From Helicobacter enhydrae (GTDB lineage: Bacteria > Campylobacterota > Campylobacteria > Campylobacterales > Helicobacteraceae): a stretch of DNA of 64,000 nt. The position numbers and the translations under genes were made by a program. The stretch spans positions 124,001 to 188,000 of the forward strand of contig NZ_CP016503.1 of NCBI RefSeq assembly GCF_001693335.1, written 5' to 3'. This document shows positions 1 through 7,876 of the stretch, piece by piece. Position 1 is the stretch's first letter. Each line of letters opens with the position of its first letter. Below the pieces are notes generated by a model, which was given only the letters and a program-made list of their open reading frames with translations, searched no databases and had not been told where the DNA came from.

Positions 1-2695
1 CTTTTTCACTCAATCGCCCCTCTTTGTATTCATCGATGACTTTTTGGATTTGTTTGGATAGTTCATCATAGAAATAAGGATTACTTTCTTTGTTTTCTTT
101 GATGTATTGAGAGATTGCACTTATGATTTTATCTGCCTTAGCTTTGTCATTGGGTTGTTCTTCTATCTCATTGAGAAAATCCTCGCTCACAACACTTCTA
201 AGCTTAAGGATCACTCTCACCTCTTGTGCACCGATGAATTGGTGGATCATGTTTTTGATTTGGGATTGGTATTGTTTGAAATCTACTTTTTCGTGATAGC
301 GAATTTGCACGCTGTGCTTGAGATTGAGATAAAATTTCAAATCTCTTTTGTATGTATCGCATTCCTCATTTGTAATACTTTCTTTGAATCTAGGAAATAT
401 CATCAAAGCACTCAAGGAGCGCGCAAAAAGACTCAAAAGCTCATAAAATTCTTCTCTTTTTTCTTTTTCTTCCAAAAACTGCTCATAAATTTCTTGGAGT
501 TTGCCTCGTTCTTTTTGGCTTATTATTTCTGCAAAAAACTCTTTTAGCCTTTGATGATTCTCTCTTAATTCTTTTAGAATGTCTTTGATACCAAAGATGA
601 CATCTTTGATGTCTTCTTTGTCAAAATCTGCTAGCTCCTGATAGATTCTCATCGCATCATCTATTGCCTTATGGATTCCACGATAATCAATAATATACGC
701 TCTTTCTTTCCCCTCATAAATGCGATTGGCTCTAGCAATGGCTTGAAGTAAGTTGTGTTCTTTTAGCCTCTTGTCTAGATATAGACACGCCACTCTTGGT
801 GCGTCAAAGCCTGTAAGAAGTTTATCTACAACGATAAGCAAATCAATCTCCCCATCTTCAAAATCCCCTATAATATTTTCTTCACTTCCATAAGATTCTA
901 ATATCTTTCTCCATTCTGCAATCACTTCATCTTCATTTTCTTCACCTACTGCTGTATTGCCTACTCTTGTATCAGGAGAGGAGATAACAAAAGCACTTTT
1001 TAGTACATTGTGAGTCTTGAAAAGTTGATGATATGCTACTGCATCAGCTTTTGAGCTTGTGGCAAACATCGCAACAAACCCCGTTCCTTTGAAATTCTTT
1101 TCAAAATGCTTTTCTATATCAATAGCAATCCATTCTAGTCTTTGGATTGAGGAGAGGGTGGCTTTTGTTGTTTCTTTTTTGAGATGTGATTTTTCCTCCT
1201 CACTCAAATCTCTAGCAATGGCTTCAAATTTTTTATCAAGATTGATTGCATCATTGATGAATTGCTCTGAAAATCTTCCTTCATAATAAAGTGGCAAAAT
1301 TGCCTTATCTCTTAGGGCTTGTTCAATCGTGTATTTGTGGATAAATCCTCCAAACTTCCTAGCTGAACTCTTTTCTTTGGAGGTTAGAGGTGTGCCTGTA
1401 AAGCCTATATAGCACCCATTGGGGATAGAATCTTTCATCGCATTATGCAACAATCCATTTTGAGTGCGATGGGATTCATCTACAAGCAAGAAAATATCTT
1501 GAGAGTTGATGACTATATTGTGCTTTTCTGGGGCTTGGAATTTTTGCACTAATGTGGTGATGACAGATTCTCCTTTTTGAAGTAATTCAATGAGATGATT
1601 GCCATTTTTAGCTCTTTTGGCTTCTATACCCGTTTTGCCAAAAGTTGTATGAATCTGCTCATCAAGATCCACTCTGTCTGTTACGACAATAATGCGACTT
1701 GTAGGGATAGCCTTTTTGATCAAAGAGGCAAGGATAGACATTGTTAGAGATTTGCCACTGCCTTGAGTATGCCAAATCAATCCCCCTCTTTTGGACGCCT
1801 CTTTGGTGGATTGGATTTTTTTCATCGTTTCTTTGATAGCAAAAAATTGCTGATGCCTTGCTATTTTTTTCACTTTTCCATCAAAAATAATAAATGCAGA
1901 GATAAATTCCAAAACCCTCTTAGGATGCAATAATGCCGCAAACAATTTATCTAGTGCATCAGGCTTTGTGATGCCATAGGATTGAGGGAGGAATAAACTC
2001 TCTTGATTTTGTTCTTCTTGCCATATACTATAAAATTCAATAGGGGTGTAAATTGTGCCATATTTGGCTTTTTGATTATTCCCTGCGATACAGATTTGAA
2101 TGAATTTAAAGAGATGAGGGATTTCTTTTTCATCTTGATTGCGAATCATTTGAGAGATTCCCTCCTCAATATCCACGCCTGATTTTTTAAGCTCTATCAC
2201 GCCAAAAGGGATTCCATTGACAAATAGCACCAAATCAGGACGACGCGTTGCCCCCTCTATATCTTTGAATTTCCTTTTGGTAGAGAATTCCTCTGTGACG
2301 CAAAAATGATTGTTGTTTGGGTTGTCAAAATCTATATATCGCATATCTTTGGATTTTTGCTTGTCGTTGCGGTTGGTGTGTGTTGTCGTTCCATACACAA
2401 GCAAATCACTCACAATGCGGTTGGCTTCTTTGAGTCCTTTTTCTAGTGAGACATCAAGCTCTTTGATAGCTTTGTCTATAGAGTCGCTAGAGAGGTTGAT
2501 AGGATTTCCACTAGAATCGTGCGTATTGAGCTCTTTGAGTTTTTCTTTTAGGATGTCTTTGAAAAGGACATTTGAGAGATCCCCACCCCGAAAAGAGAGG
2601 GCTTCATCAGGTGAAATATAGGTATAGCCTAGTTTTTTTAGAAATGCAATGCTAGGCTTTTGAATGGTGCTGTATTCAGTGGTTGAGCAGATCAT
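1..2695 (-). CDS. hsdR: Type I restriction enzyme, R (motor/nuclease) subunit, 3' end beyond the window
   Basis: HsdR cuts unmodified DNA after ATP-driven translocation, in complex with HsdM and HsdS. The frame is open from the ATG at 2695 to base 1 (about 898 codons), so the last 100-200 residues are missing. Visible motifs are a PD-(D/E)xK-type nuclease core near residues 150-170 (RPDLVLF, then GVIELKK), Walker A HTQGSGKSLT near 313, a DEAD-like box VDESHR near 405, GFTGTPL near 430 and helicase motif VI QAIARANR near 650. The AAAGGA element about 5 bases upstream supports the start. It is the last visible gene of a minus-strand operon and follows the AbiTii-like gene by 11 bases. There is no frameshift in the part that can be read, so it looks intact. 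Confidence 0.95.
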   Translation of the reverse strand, partial: MICSTTEYSTIQKPSIAFLKKLGYTYISPDEALSFRGGDLSNVLFKDILKEKLKELNTHDSSGNPINLSSDSIDKAIKELDVSLEKGLKEANRIVSDLLVYGTTTHTNRNDKQKSKDMRYIDFDNPNNNHFCVTEEFSTKRKFKDIEGATRRPDLVLFVNGIPFGVIELKKSGVDIEEGISQMIRNQDEKEIPHLFKFIQICIAGNNQKAKYGTIYTPIEFYSIWQEEQNQESLFLPQSYGITKPDALDKLFAALLHPKRVLEFISAFIIFDGKVKKIARHQQFFAIKETMKKIQSTKEASKRGGLIWHTQGSGKSLTMSILASLIKKAIPTSRIIVVTDRVDLDEQIHTTFGKTGIEAKRAKNGNHLIELLQKGESVITTLVQKFQAPEKHNIVINSQDIFLLVDESHRTQNGLLHNAMKDSIPNGCYIGFTGTPLTSKEKSSARKFGGFIHKYTIEQALRDKAILPLYYEGRFSEQFINDAINLDKKFEAIARDLSEEEKSHLKKETTKATLSSIQRLEWIAIDIEKHFEKNFKGTGFVAMFATSSKADAVAYHQLFKTHNVLKSAFVISSPDTRVGNTAVGEENEDEVIAEWRKILESYGSEENIIGDFEDGEIDLLIVVDKLLTGFDAPRVACLYLDKRLKEHNLLQAIARANRIYEGKERAYIIDYRGIHKAIDDAMRIYQELADFDKEDIKDVIFGIKDILKELRENHQRLKEFFAEIISQKERGKLQEIYEQFLEEKEKREEFYELLSLFARSLSALMIFPRFKESITNEECDTYKRDLKFYLNLKHSVQIRYHEKVDFKQYQSQIKNMIHQFIGAQEVRVILKLRSVVSEDFLNEIEEQPNDKAKADKIISAISQYIKENKESNPYFYDELSKQIQKVIDEYKEGRLSEK

Positions 2696-2706
2696 TTGTC
2701 AATCCT

Positions 2707-3408
2707 TTACTTGATTTTTTGCTTTTTTAATTTTCCAAGCATTTTGCATGCAAAATTGCTATTTTCGATTGTGTTGTTATCTCTCATTCCAATATTGTTA
2801 TATGTTTCACACATAATGATCTTATGGATTTTTTCTTTTGCCTCATTTTTGTCTTTATCATCGTTGTTTGACATATCCATTTCATCAAGACAACCAAATC
2901 TCTCCTCTAGTTCATATAAAATATCTAAGATTCTTGTTTTTACTTCATTTAAGATTCTTGGAATCTCTGAATCATTGATTTCTCTCCTTGCCGATAAGAT
3001 TTCAGCATTGGTGTCAAAGGAAAACAATTGCATATCCTCTGGATTTATAGGCATACCTAATTTCCCATTTTGATTAATAGATGATTCGAGAAATTCCAAA
3101 GATTCTGTCATTTTATGTGTTGTAAAATCTTTTTGATCTTCTGGAGAAAGGTGTTTTAAAAATACCATAGGTAATGGAGCATTTCTAAATTGATTATCCC
3201 CAACAAGATAGTTGCCCATAAAATGAGTCTTTACTCTTCTATACTCAGGTATCTCTTTATCCTCGCTATATCCTTGCACTTCATTTTTTGCCCATTGCTC
3301 TAGTTTTGTATCCTTTAAGTCTTTTGCCAAAACCATTACTCTATAAAGTGCTTTATTTAATGGAATCTCACCATTAACAAGTTCTTTGATAATTTTGCTT
3401 TTTGCCAT
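2707..3408 (-). CDS. AbiTii-like domain protein (putative defence accessory)
   Basis: The 233-aa product resembles the N-terminal AbiTii domain seen in prokaryotic conflict proteins. It has a helical stretch NKALYRVMVLAKDL, then WAKNEVQGY and IPEYRRV (residues about 18-60), and an NAPLP-type segment near 85. This fits my memory of the family; I could not search. The C-terminal 40 residues carry NNIGMRDNNTIENSNF (about 204-219) and a Lys-rich tail. A near-identical motif occurs in the 62-aa membrane peptide encoded just upstream. The gene sits between that peptide (9-base gap, AAGGAG ribosome site) and hsdR, in one transcription unit. A role in an abortive-type response linked to the restriction system is inference; no catalytic residues are evident. 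Confidence 0.65.
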   Translation of the reverse strand: MAKSKIIKELVNGEIPLNKALYRVMVLAKDLKDTKLEQWAKNEVQGYSEDKEIPEYRRVKTHFMGNYLVGDNQFRNAPLPMVFLKHLSPEDQKDFTTHKMTESLEFLESSINQNGKLGMPINPEDMQLFSFDTNAEILSARREINDSEIPRILNEVKTRILDILYELEERFGCLDEMDMSNNDDKDKNEAKEKIHKIIMCETYNNIGMRDNNTIENSNFACKMLGKLKKQKIK

Positions 3409-3417
3409 TAAATCTCC

Positions 3418-3606
3418 TTATTTGAAATATTCCATAATTATTCCTACAATAACGCCCCCAATTACTGCAATAATCACACCTATAAGAATCGTTTTTGGTA
3501 TAGATTCTTTTTTTAATTTTTCATTTTGATTATAAGTTCCAAAGTTTGAATTTACAATTTTATTGTTATTGCCTATTTTGATTTGATTTTTGATTTTTTT
3601 ACTCAT
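3418..3606 (-). CDS. Small single-span membrane peptide with IGNNNKIVNSNF motif
   Basis: The 62-aa product has a polar N-terminal half containing IGNNNKIVNSNFG (residues 11-23), a Lys/Glu linker, and one C-terminal hydrophobic helix (about 40-60) with a glycine-zipper look (IAVIGGVIVGII). Its ATG overlaps the hsdS stop as ATGA, so it is translationally coupled to hsdS, and the AbiTii-like gene follows 9 bases later. No name comes to mind. The shared motif suggests that it binds or anchors the AbiTii-like protein at the membrane. The coupling, the ordered composition and the motif shared with its neighbour argue that it is a real gene despite its length. Confidence 0.75.
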   Translation of the reverse strand: MSKKIKNQIKIGNNNKIVNSNFGTYNQNEKLKKESIPKTILIGVIIAVIGGVIVGIIMEYFK

Positions 3607-4733
3607 ACTTCACTCCTCACTTTGCCACTAAGTAATTTTTGCATTAATCCCTTTTTTTGAGATTTGAGAGATTCTAATTTTTGTTCCAAGAATAGAATCT
3701 CCCTATCTGCCTCGCTTAGAATCTCTGCGATTTTTTCCTGCTCCGCTAAGGGTGGGAGAGGGATTTTGTGATTTTTAATATCACTTGTAATTTGAGGTTG
3801 TCCTGATCCAGTGATAAGGTAATCAAAATTATCCATTGCAAGTTTTTGATAGGCATAAAATTTATTGAGTTGTTTCGAATTATCGAGATTGATTACCATA
3901 GCATTTCCTGTAATCCAAGAGTATGGCTTTGTGAAATGCACTGAACCACAAGTATTGCCACGACAAGCAATAGCAATCTGTTCTTTTTCGTGATTAAAAG
4001 AATGGTATTTTCCAATAACCCCATTTGCCCCATAGACTAAAAATCCCTCTTTAGAAAAATTTGTTTGCTTAATTGTTTGAGGTTGATAAATCTTTGCCAC
4101 CTCTCCCAATTGCACCACCTCCCAAGCCTCATTGAATCCTGCAAGGCGAATCTTGGCTGATAGTAGAGCTTGGTATAGCCCTTTTTTGAGATTTTTCTTT
4201 TCTGTGATGAGGGATTGTAGATTTTGGATTTGGGTATCCCAAGTGCTTAGAATCTCTGCGATTTTTTCCTGCTCTGCTAGGGGTGGGAGGGGGATTTGAA
4301 TACGAGAAACAATTTCTTGTTTTAGCTTGGGTTGAGCTGTTCCTGTATTGTATTTATCATATTTTAGAATCTCCAAAATTTCAGCTAAAAAGTATTGATT
4401 AATTCCTTTTGGTCTCAATACATGGGCGTGATTATTTACCCAAATTTTACCTTCAACACAGAAAGCCAAACGAGTGCTTCTATCAATAATATTTGCTCCG
4501 TCCTCTCCTAATAAAACAAGTTTTTCATCAAAAATATAATCATCTACATAATCAATCATCCCTGAAGCACCATAATATGGGAATATCTTTTCACACCTTG
4601 CCCTTTGAGACTCATTTAGAGGGATTCTTTTGTGATCCAAACACTCTGTCACCTCCCCCAATCTCACCACCTCCCAATTTTCAGGCAAGATTCCAATCTC
4701 TGTGCGTTTATAGCCTTTGGGGATTGTAGTCAT
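3603..4733 (-). CDS. hsdS: Type I restriction enzyme, S (specificity) subunit, two target-recognition domains
   Basis: HsdS sets the bipartite DNA target for the methylase and nuclease. The 376-aa product has two target-recognition domains, starting near ENWEVVRLGEV and EAWEVVQLGEV. Each is followed by the conserved helix motif LPPLAEQEKIAEILS, the hallmark of full-length HsdS. An in-frame start 13 codons upstream (4772) exists. The ATG at 4733 is preferred because it forms an ATGA overlap with the stop of the 69-aa ORF and begins TTIPKGYKRTEIG, a typical S-subunit N-terminus. The downstream 62-aa gene starts in the hsdS stop codon. The coding repeats behind the two conserved helices are nearly identical in DNA. 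Confidence 0.93.
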   Translation of the reverse strand: MTTIPKGYKRTEIGILPENWEVVRLGEVTECLDHKRIPLNESQRARCEKIFPYYGASGMIDYVDDYIFDEKLVLLGEDGANIIDRSTRLAFCVEGKIWVNNHAHVLRPKGINQYFLAEILEILKYDKYNTGTAQPKLKQEIVSRIQIPLPPLAEQEKIAEILSTWDTQIQNLQSLITEKKNLKKGLYQALLSAKIRLAGFNEAWEVVQLGEVAKIYQPQTIKQTNFSKEGFLVYGANGVIGKYHSFNHEKEQIAIACRGNTCGSVHFTKPYSWITGNAMVINLDNSKQLNKFYAYQKLAMDNFDYLITGSGQPQITSDIKNHKIPLPPLAEQEKIAEILSEADREILFLEQKLESLKSQKKGLMQKLLSGKVRSEV

Positions 4734-4939
4734 TTGATCTCCTTTGAGAGTGGTTGTTTGGAGCATAACCACTCAAACGCTTGAACCAACTCTTTGTATT
4801 TTGGAAATAGTTGGGTGGTTTGTGCATTTTTGGCACATACCACTTCAAAGATATTTTTCATTTGTATCACCCATACACTCTCATCTTTGAAAAGTTGGAT
4901 TTGTTTTTGATAGGTTTTTGGTGATTTTTGATAATTCAT
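4730..4939 (-). CDS. Small ORF between hsdM and hsdS, function unknown
   Basis: The 69-aa product starts NYQKSPKTYQKQIQLFK and has no recognised domain; the first 20 residues vaguely recall the N-terminus of Abi_2/AbiD-type proteins. The frame is open back to 5044, where an ATG overlaps the hsdM stop, but the ATG at 4939 has a near-perfect ribosome site (GGGAGGT, 7-8 bases upstream). That site lies in the 3' arm of a hairpin (4948-4979). The ORF ends in an ATGA overlap with hsdS, so translation through it should feed hsdS. It could be a leader-type ORF rather than a functional protein. Confidence 0.55.
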   Translation of the reverse strand: MNYQKSPKTYQKQIQLFKDESVWVIQMKNIFEVVCAKNAQTTQLFPKYKELVQAFEWLCSKQPLSKEIK

Positions 4940-4947
4940 AGCAGAAC

Positions 4948-4979
4948 ACCTCCCAGTCAGTGCTAAGCACCTGAGAGGT
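4948..4979 (-). promoter_or_regulatory. Hairpin sequestering the ribosome site of the 69-aa ORF
   Basis: In the minus-strand transcript, ACCTCTCAG pairs with CTGGGAGGT (8 of 9 positions; the inner C-A pair does not match). Between them is a perfect GTGC-TTA-GCAC inner hairpin and a TGA bulge. The 3' arm contains the GGGAGGT that precedes the ATG at 4939. When folded, the transcript would hide this ribosome site. Ribosomes finishing hsdM, or reading through the ORF opened at 5044, would melt it. The regulatory role is inferred from the geometry only. Confidence 0.55.
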
Positions 4980-5040
4980 CTGTTGGCAAAATCATACCTT
5001 AATGAATCCAAATGCTTACTCAAAGCGTGGCAAATCCCTC

Positions 5041-6531
5041 TCATACTAGCCCCAATTCTTTGAGATAGTTGTCCATTTTGGCTTGAGTTTTGCTGATCTC
5101 TTCATCAAGCTTGGCGATTTTGTCCAATGTGGAGGGGATGTCTATCTCTTCCTCTTCTTCAAAGGTATCTACATATCTTGGGATGTTGAGGTTGTAGTCG
5201 TTTTCTTGGATTTCTTCCATTGTAGCAATATGAGAGTATTTCTCTATCTCTTGGCGGTTTTGATAGGTTGTGAGAATCTTGGTGATATGCTCCTCTGTAA
5301 GCTTGTTTTGGTTCTTGTTTTTTTTGAACTCCTTGCTTGCATCGATAAATAAGACATCTTGATATTCTCTATCTTTTTTGAAGATTAAAATACACGCAGG
5401 GATAGAAGTCCCATAGAAGAGATTTTCAGGAAGTCCAATTACAGCATCTAAGAGATTATTCTCAAGGATTTTTTTGCGAATTTTTTCTTCACTGCTTCCA
5501 CGAAACAATACGCCGTGAGGAAGCACGATACCCATTCTGCCTTGTGGGGCAAGTGAGGCGAGCATGTGGATTACAAAAGCATAGTCTCCTTTGGTTTTGG
5601 GTGGAATCGCATAATGTTTGAAGCGTTGGTATGTGTCATTTTCTGCGTATTCAGCCCCCCATTCTTTGAGAGAAAATGGCGGATTTGCGACGATGATGTC
5701 AAAGGTTTTGAGTTGATTGTTTTCCAAATGCTGAGGGTTGATGATAGTGTCCCCCCATTTGATATCAGCATCTTCAATCCCATGCAAAAGCATATTCATA
5801 CGGCAGAGGGCGTGGGTTTGTGAGTTTTTTTCTTGTCCAAAGATTCTGAAGTTTTGATTGCCCACTTCTTTACTTGCTTTGATGAGCAATGAGCCTGATC
5901 CACAAGTTGGATCATAGATTGTGCTAGATTCTTTGGCTTGGACAAGTTTGGCAAGAAGTGTGGAGACTTCGCTAGGGGTGAAAAACTCTCCCCCTTTTTT
6001 GCCCGCATCACTTGCAAACTCTGCGATGAGAAACTCATAGGCGTCCCCTATGACATCTTGGTTTTCGAGTTTGCTGGGGGAGAGATCGATTTTGTCATTT
6101 GAGAAGTTATCAAGTAGGTTTGAAAGCGTTCTGTTGCGTTCTTTGTTGTTGCCCAAAAAATTTGGATCGTTGAAATCGATATGATCAAAAATATTTCCTA
6201 GTTTGGTTTCATTGTCATTTTGGATATGCTGAAGTGCTCCATTGATGAGCTCACCAATATTGCTGCTCTCTTTTTGGGATAGCAGATAGTCAAAAGTGCT
6301 TTCTTTGCGTAATTTGAATTTTCTTCTTTGGAGCTTTCGCTCAAGCATTGTTGGATTGTCTTTGCATTCTTCATAAATGATACTCTCTTCTTCTTTGTAG
6401 CTATCAGAGAGATATTTGACAAAAAGAAGGCTTAGGATATAGTCTTTATACTTTGAGCTATCCATACTACCTCTGAAGCTATCGCACGCATTCCATACTA
6501 CAGAATTGATTTTTTCTTTTGTTGTATTCAT
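5041..6531 (-). CDS. hsdM: Type I restriction enzyme, M (adenine-N6 methylase) subunit
   Basis: HsdM transfers a methyl group from SAM to adenine in the HsdS-defined target. The 496-aa product has the N-terminal helical domain (residues 1-160, starting with the usual INSVVWNACDSFRG), the SAM-binding motif I DPTCGSGSLL near 207, and the catalytic NPPF near 287. The C-terminal 40 residues form an acidic coiled coil for binding HsdS. The start overlaps the stop of the half-HsdS gene as ATGA, and the stop overlaps an upstream ATG of the next ORF in the same way. Length and motifs are those of an intact enzyme. Confidence 0.96.
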   Translation of the reverse strand: MNTTKEKINSVVWNACDSFRGSMDSSKYKDYILSLLFVKYLSDSYKEEESIIYEECKDNPTMLERKLQRRKFKLRKESTFDYLLSQKESSNIGELINGALQHIQNDNETKLGNIFDHIDFNDPNFLGNNKERNRTLSNLLDNFSNDKIDLSPSKLENQDVIGDAYEFLIAEFASDAGKKGGEFFTPSEVSTLLAKLVQAKESSTIYDPTCGSGSLLIKASKEVGNQNFRIFGQEKNSQTHALCRMNMLLHGIEDADIKWGDTIINPQHLENNQLKTFDIIVANPPFSLKEWGAEYAENDTYQRFKHYAIPPKTKGDYAFVIHMLASLAPQGRMGIVLPHGVLFRGSSEEKIRKKILENNLLDAVIGLPENLFYGTSIPACILIFKKDREYQDVLFIDASKEFKKNKNQNKLTEEHITKILTTYQNRQEIEKYSHIATMEEIQENDYNLNIPRYVDTFEEEEEIDIPSTLDKIAKLDEEISKTQAKMDNYLKELGLV

Positions 6532-7121
6532 TGGTTTTCTCCTTGTGTGATGAATTGTTTGAATCTCCCATTTCTCAATGAGGTTTCTATTTTGATTTTT
6601 TCTTGCAATAGTGCAAGTTTCTTGTCTGATTCGCAGACAAACTGGGCAATTTTGTGTTGCAACTCTAAGCTTGGCAGATGGATTTCCAACTCCCTAAGAT
6701 CCATAAGCCTCAAAAACGACATTGTCGTCCCATTGGTGCTACACTCTTGGAAATATCCTTGAGGGATTGAAGAGTTGAGATAGTGGGCAAGATATTGGGG
6801 CAAAAGCAGGTTTGGATCTGTTTGAATGACTGCCATCACCGAAGAAAAAACATAACCCGCATAATCTTTTGTGATATATACCGCTTTTAGAGGTGCTTTG
6901 AGCCTCACAAGCACATCGCCCTCTTGTGTCAAATTGTCTTTGAGAATGGGTTTGGCAAATGCGACTTGATCCAAATCCCGCAAATCAAGCGTGCCCAAAT
7001 CACCAAAATTTGAGATCCTAATAACCCTATAAGAAAAATCCGCATCATCTTTTTGATTTTGAGAGCGACTTAACTGCAAACCAGAGCGAAAAGATGATAG
7101 ATCGCCAAGCTTTCTCATCAT
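6528..7121 (-). CDS. Half-length HsdS-like protein (single target-recognition domain)
   Basis: The 197-aa product has one target-recognition domain (RKLGDLSSFRSG to about residue 150) followed by one conserved helix (LPSLELQHKIAQFV), i.e. half of a normal HsdS. The ATG at 7121 is chosen because AAGGA lies 7 bases upstream and a TATAAT box overlaps the earlier in-frame ATG at 7157. It is the first gene of the operon and overlaps hsdM by ATGA. Half-S proteins can dimerise into a working specificity subunit, so this may give the methylase a second, palindromic specificity, or it may be a relic of a truncated hsdS. Intact coupling to hsdM argues that it is still made. Confidence 0.85.
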   Translation of the reverse strand: MMRKLGDLSSFRSGLQLSRSQNQKDDADFSYRVIRISNFGDLGTLDLRDLDQVAFAKPILKDNLTQEGDVLVRLKAPLKAVYITKDYAGYVFSSVMAVIQTDPNLLLPQYLAHYLNSSIPQGYFQECSTNGTTMSFLRLMDLRELEIHLPSLELQHKIAQFVCESDKKLALLQEKIKIETSLRNGRFKQFITQGENQ

Positions 7122-7155
7122 TGCATATTCCTTGATGTGATTTAAGTTTGATGAC

Positions 7156-7161
7156 ATTATA
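7156..7161 (-). promoter_or_regulatory. -10 box (TATAAT) of the restriction-modification operon
   Basis: A perfect minus-strand TATAAT lies 35 bases upstream of the 7121 start, leaving a leader of roughly 28 bases with the AAGGA site. No good -35 box is seen at 17 bp, as is common for Helicobacter housekeeping promoters. The box overlaps an alternative ATG at 7157, which rules out that start for transcripts from here. Confidence 0.55.
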
Positions 7162-7379
7162 TCTCAAAATGATTTATTTTGATTGGACAATAATTATAGA
7201 TTTCTTAAAAATATTGGCAATCCCAATATATTTGGATATTTCATCCAATACACGAGAATCGGATTTGCTAGGATATTGGCTCCGTATCCTTTGTAGAGGT
7301 ATTGTAACGCCAAACAATCGTTGTTTTGGATTTAGAAAACATCGAAGTCAAAAGGTTTGATGGGGGATATGTGAGGAAA

Positions 7380-7467
7380 TGGCAGACAGGAAGGGATTCG
7401 AACCCTCGAAGGCTTGCACCTTACACGCGTTCCAGGCGTGCTCCTTCAACCACTCGGACACCTGTCT
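7380..7467 (-). tRNA. tRNA-Ser (GGA anticodon)
   Basis: The minus strand reads a 7-bp acceptor stem AGACAGG/CCTGTCT, the anticodon arm CACGC-CTGGAAC-GCGTG with anticodon GGA (Ser, UCC/UCU), a long variable arm typical of tRNA-Ser, a TTCGAATC T-loop, discriminator G and an encoded CCA (7380-7382). The restriction-modification operon begins directly beyond its 3' end in the same orientation. Confidence 0.97.
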
Positions 7468-7876
7468 AAATCAAAGCCGTGATTTTAGCATATTTTAAAC
7501 GACATATCAAATGACATTCGGCTATAAAGCCAATATTGAGACAAAATCTCAAGCTCATTTCCCCTCGCTCTATCGCCTTAGCATTGACAATGGTCAAATA
7601 TCGCTTTACTTTTTCTGACTTGAAGCTAATATACAAAAATAAATCAATCAAAAATATTAATAATTATTTAAGAGTAAAAAAATAACTTGTATCAAAAAGA
7701 AAAAAGTTCCACAAAATCTGAAGTTAAGGTTTTACCACTTGTTACATTGAGAATCAAAACAAACGCCGAAAGGTTGCGATGTGTTGGGAATGTTAAATAA
7801 GTTTTGAAACCATATCAAAATAATCTAGTGGCATAAGGCAAAGTCCGCTAGTGTCCAATACGATGAAGGAGAGTAG
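7468..7876. other. Intergenic region upstream of frdC
   Basis: This 409-base stretch separates the tRNA-Ser gene from the divergent frdCAB operon. It is AT-rich in 7640-7720 and should contain the frd promoter, but I see no convincing -35/-10 pair. A GAAGGAG ribosome site lies just before frdC. Short open frames inside it (e.g. 7466-7651 minus) lack a plausible start and coding character. Confidence 0.5.

Noticed and set aside
107-547. 146-aa open frame on the plus strand
   Set aside because: Lies antisense within hsdR, whose minus-strand frame is open and carries the motifs; the Phe-rich translation is a composition shadow.
4940-5044. N-terminal extension of the 69-aa ORF starting inside the hsdM stop
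   Set aside because: It reads through the hairpin and has no own ribosome site, while the ATG at 4939 has GGGAGGT. Kept only as a possible coupling frame.
7148-7360. 70-aa plus-strand frame upstream of the restriction operon
   Set aside because: Overlaps the operon promoter on the opposite strand, has no ribosome site and no recognisable sequence.
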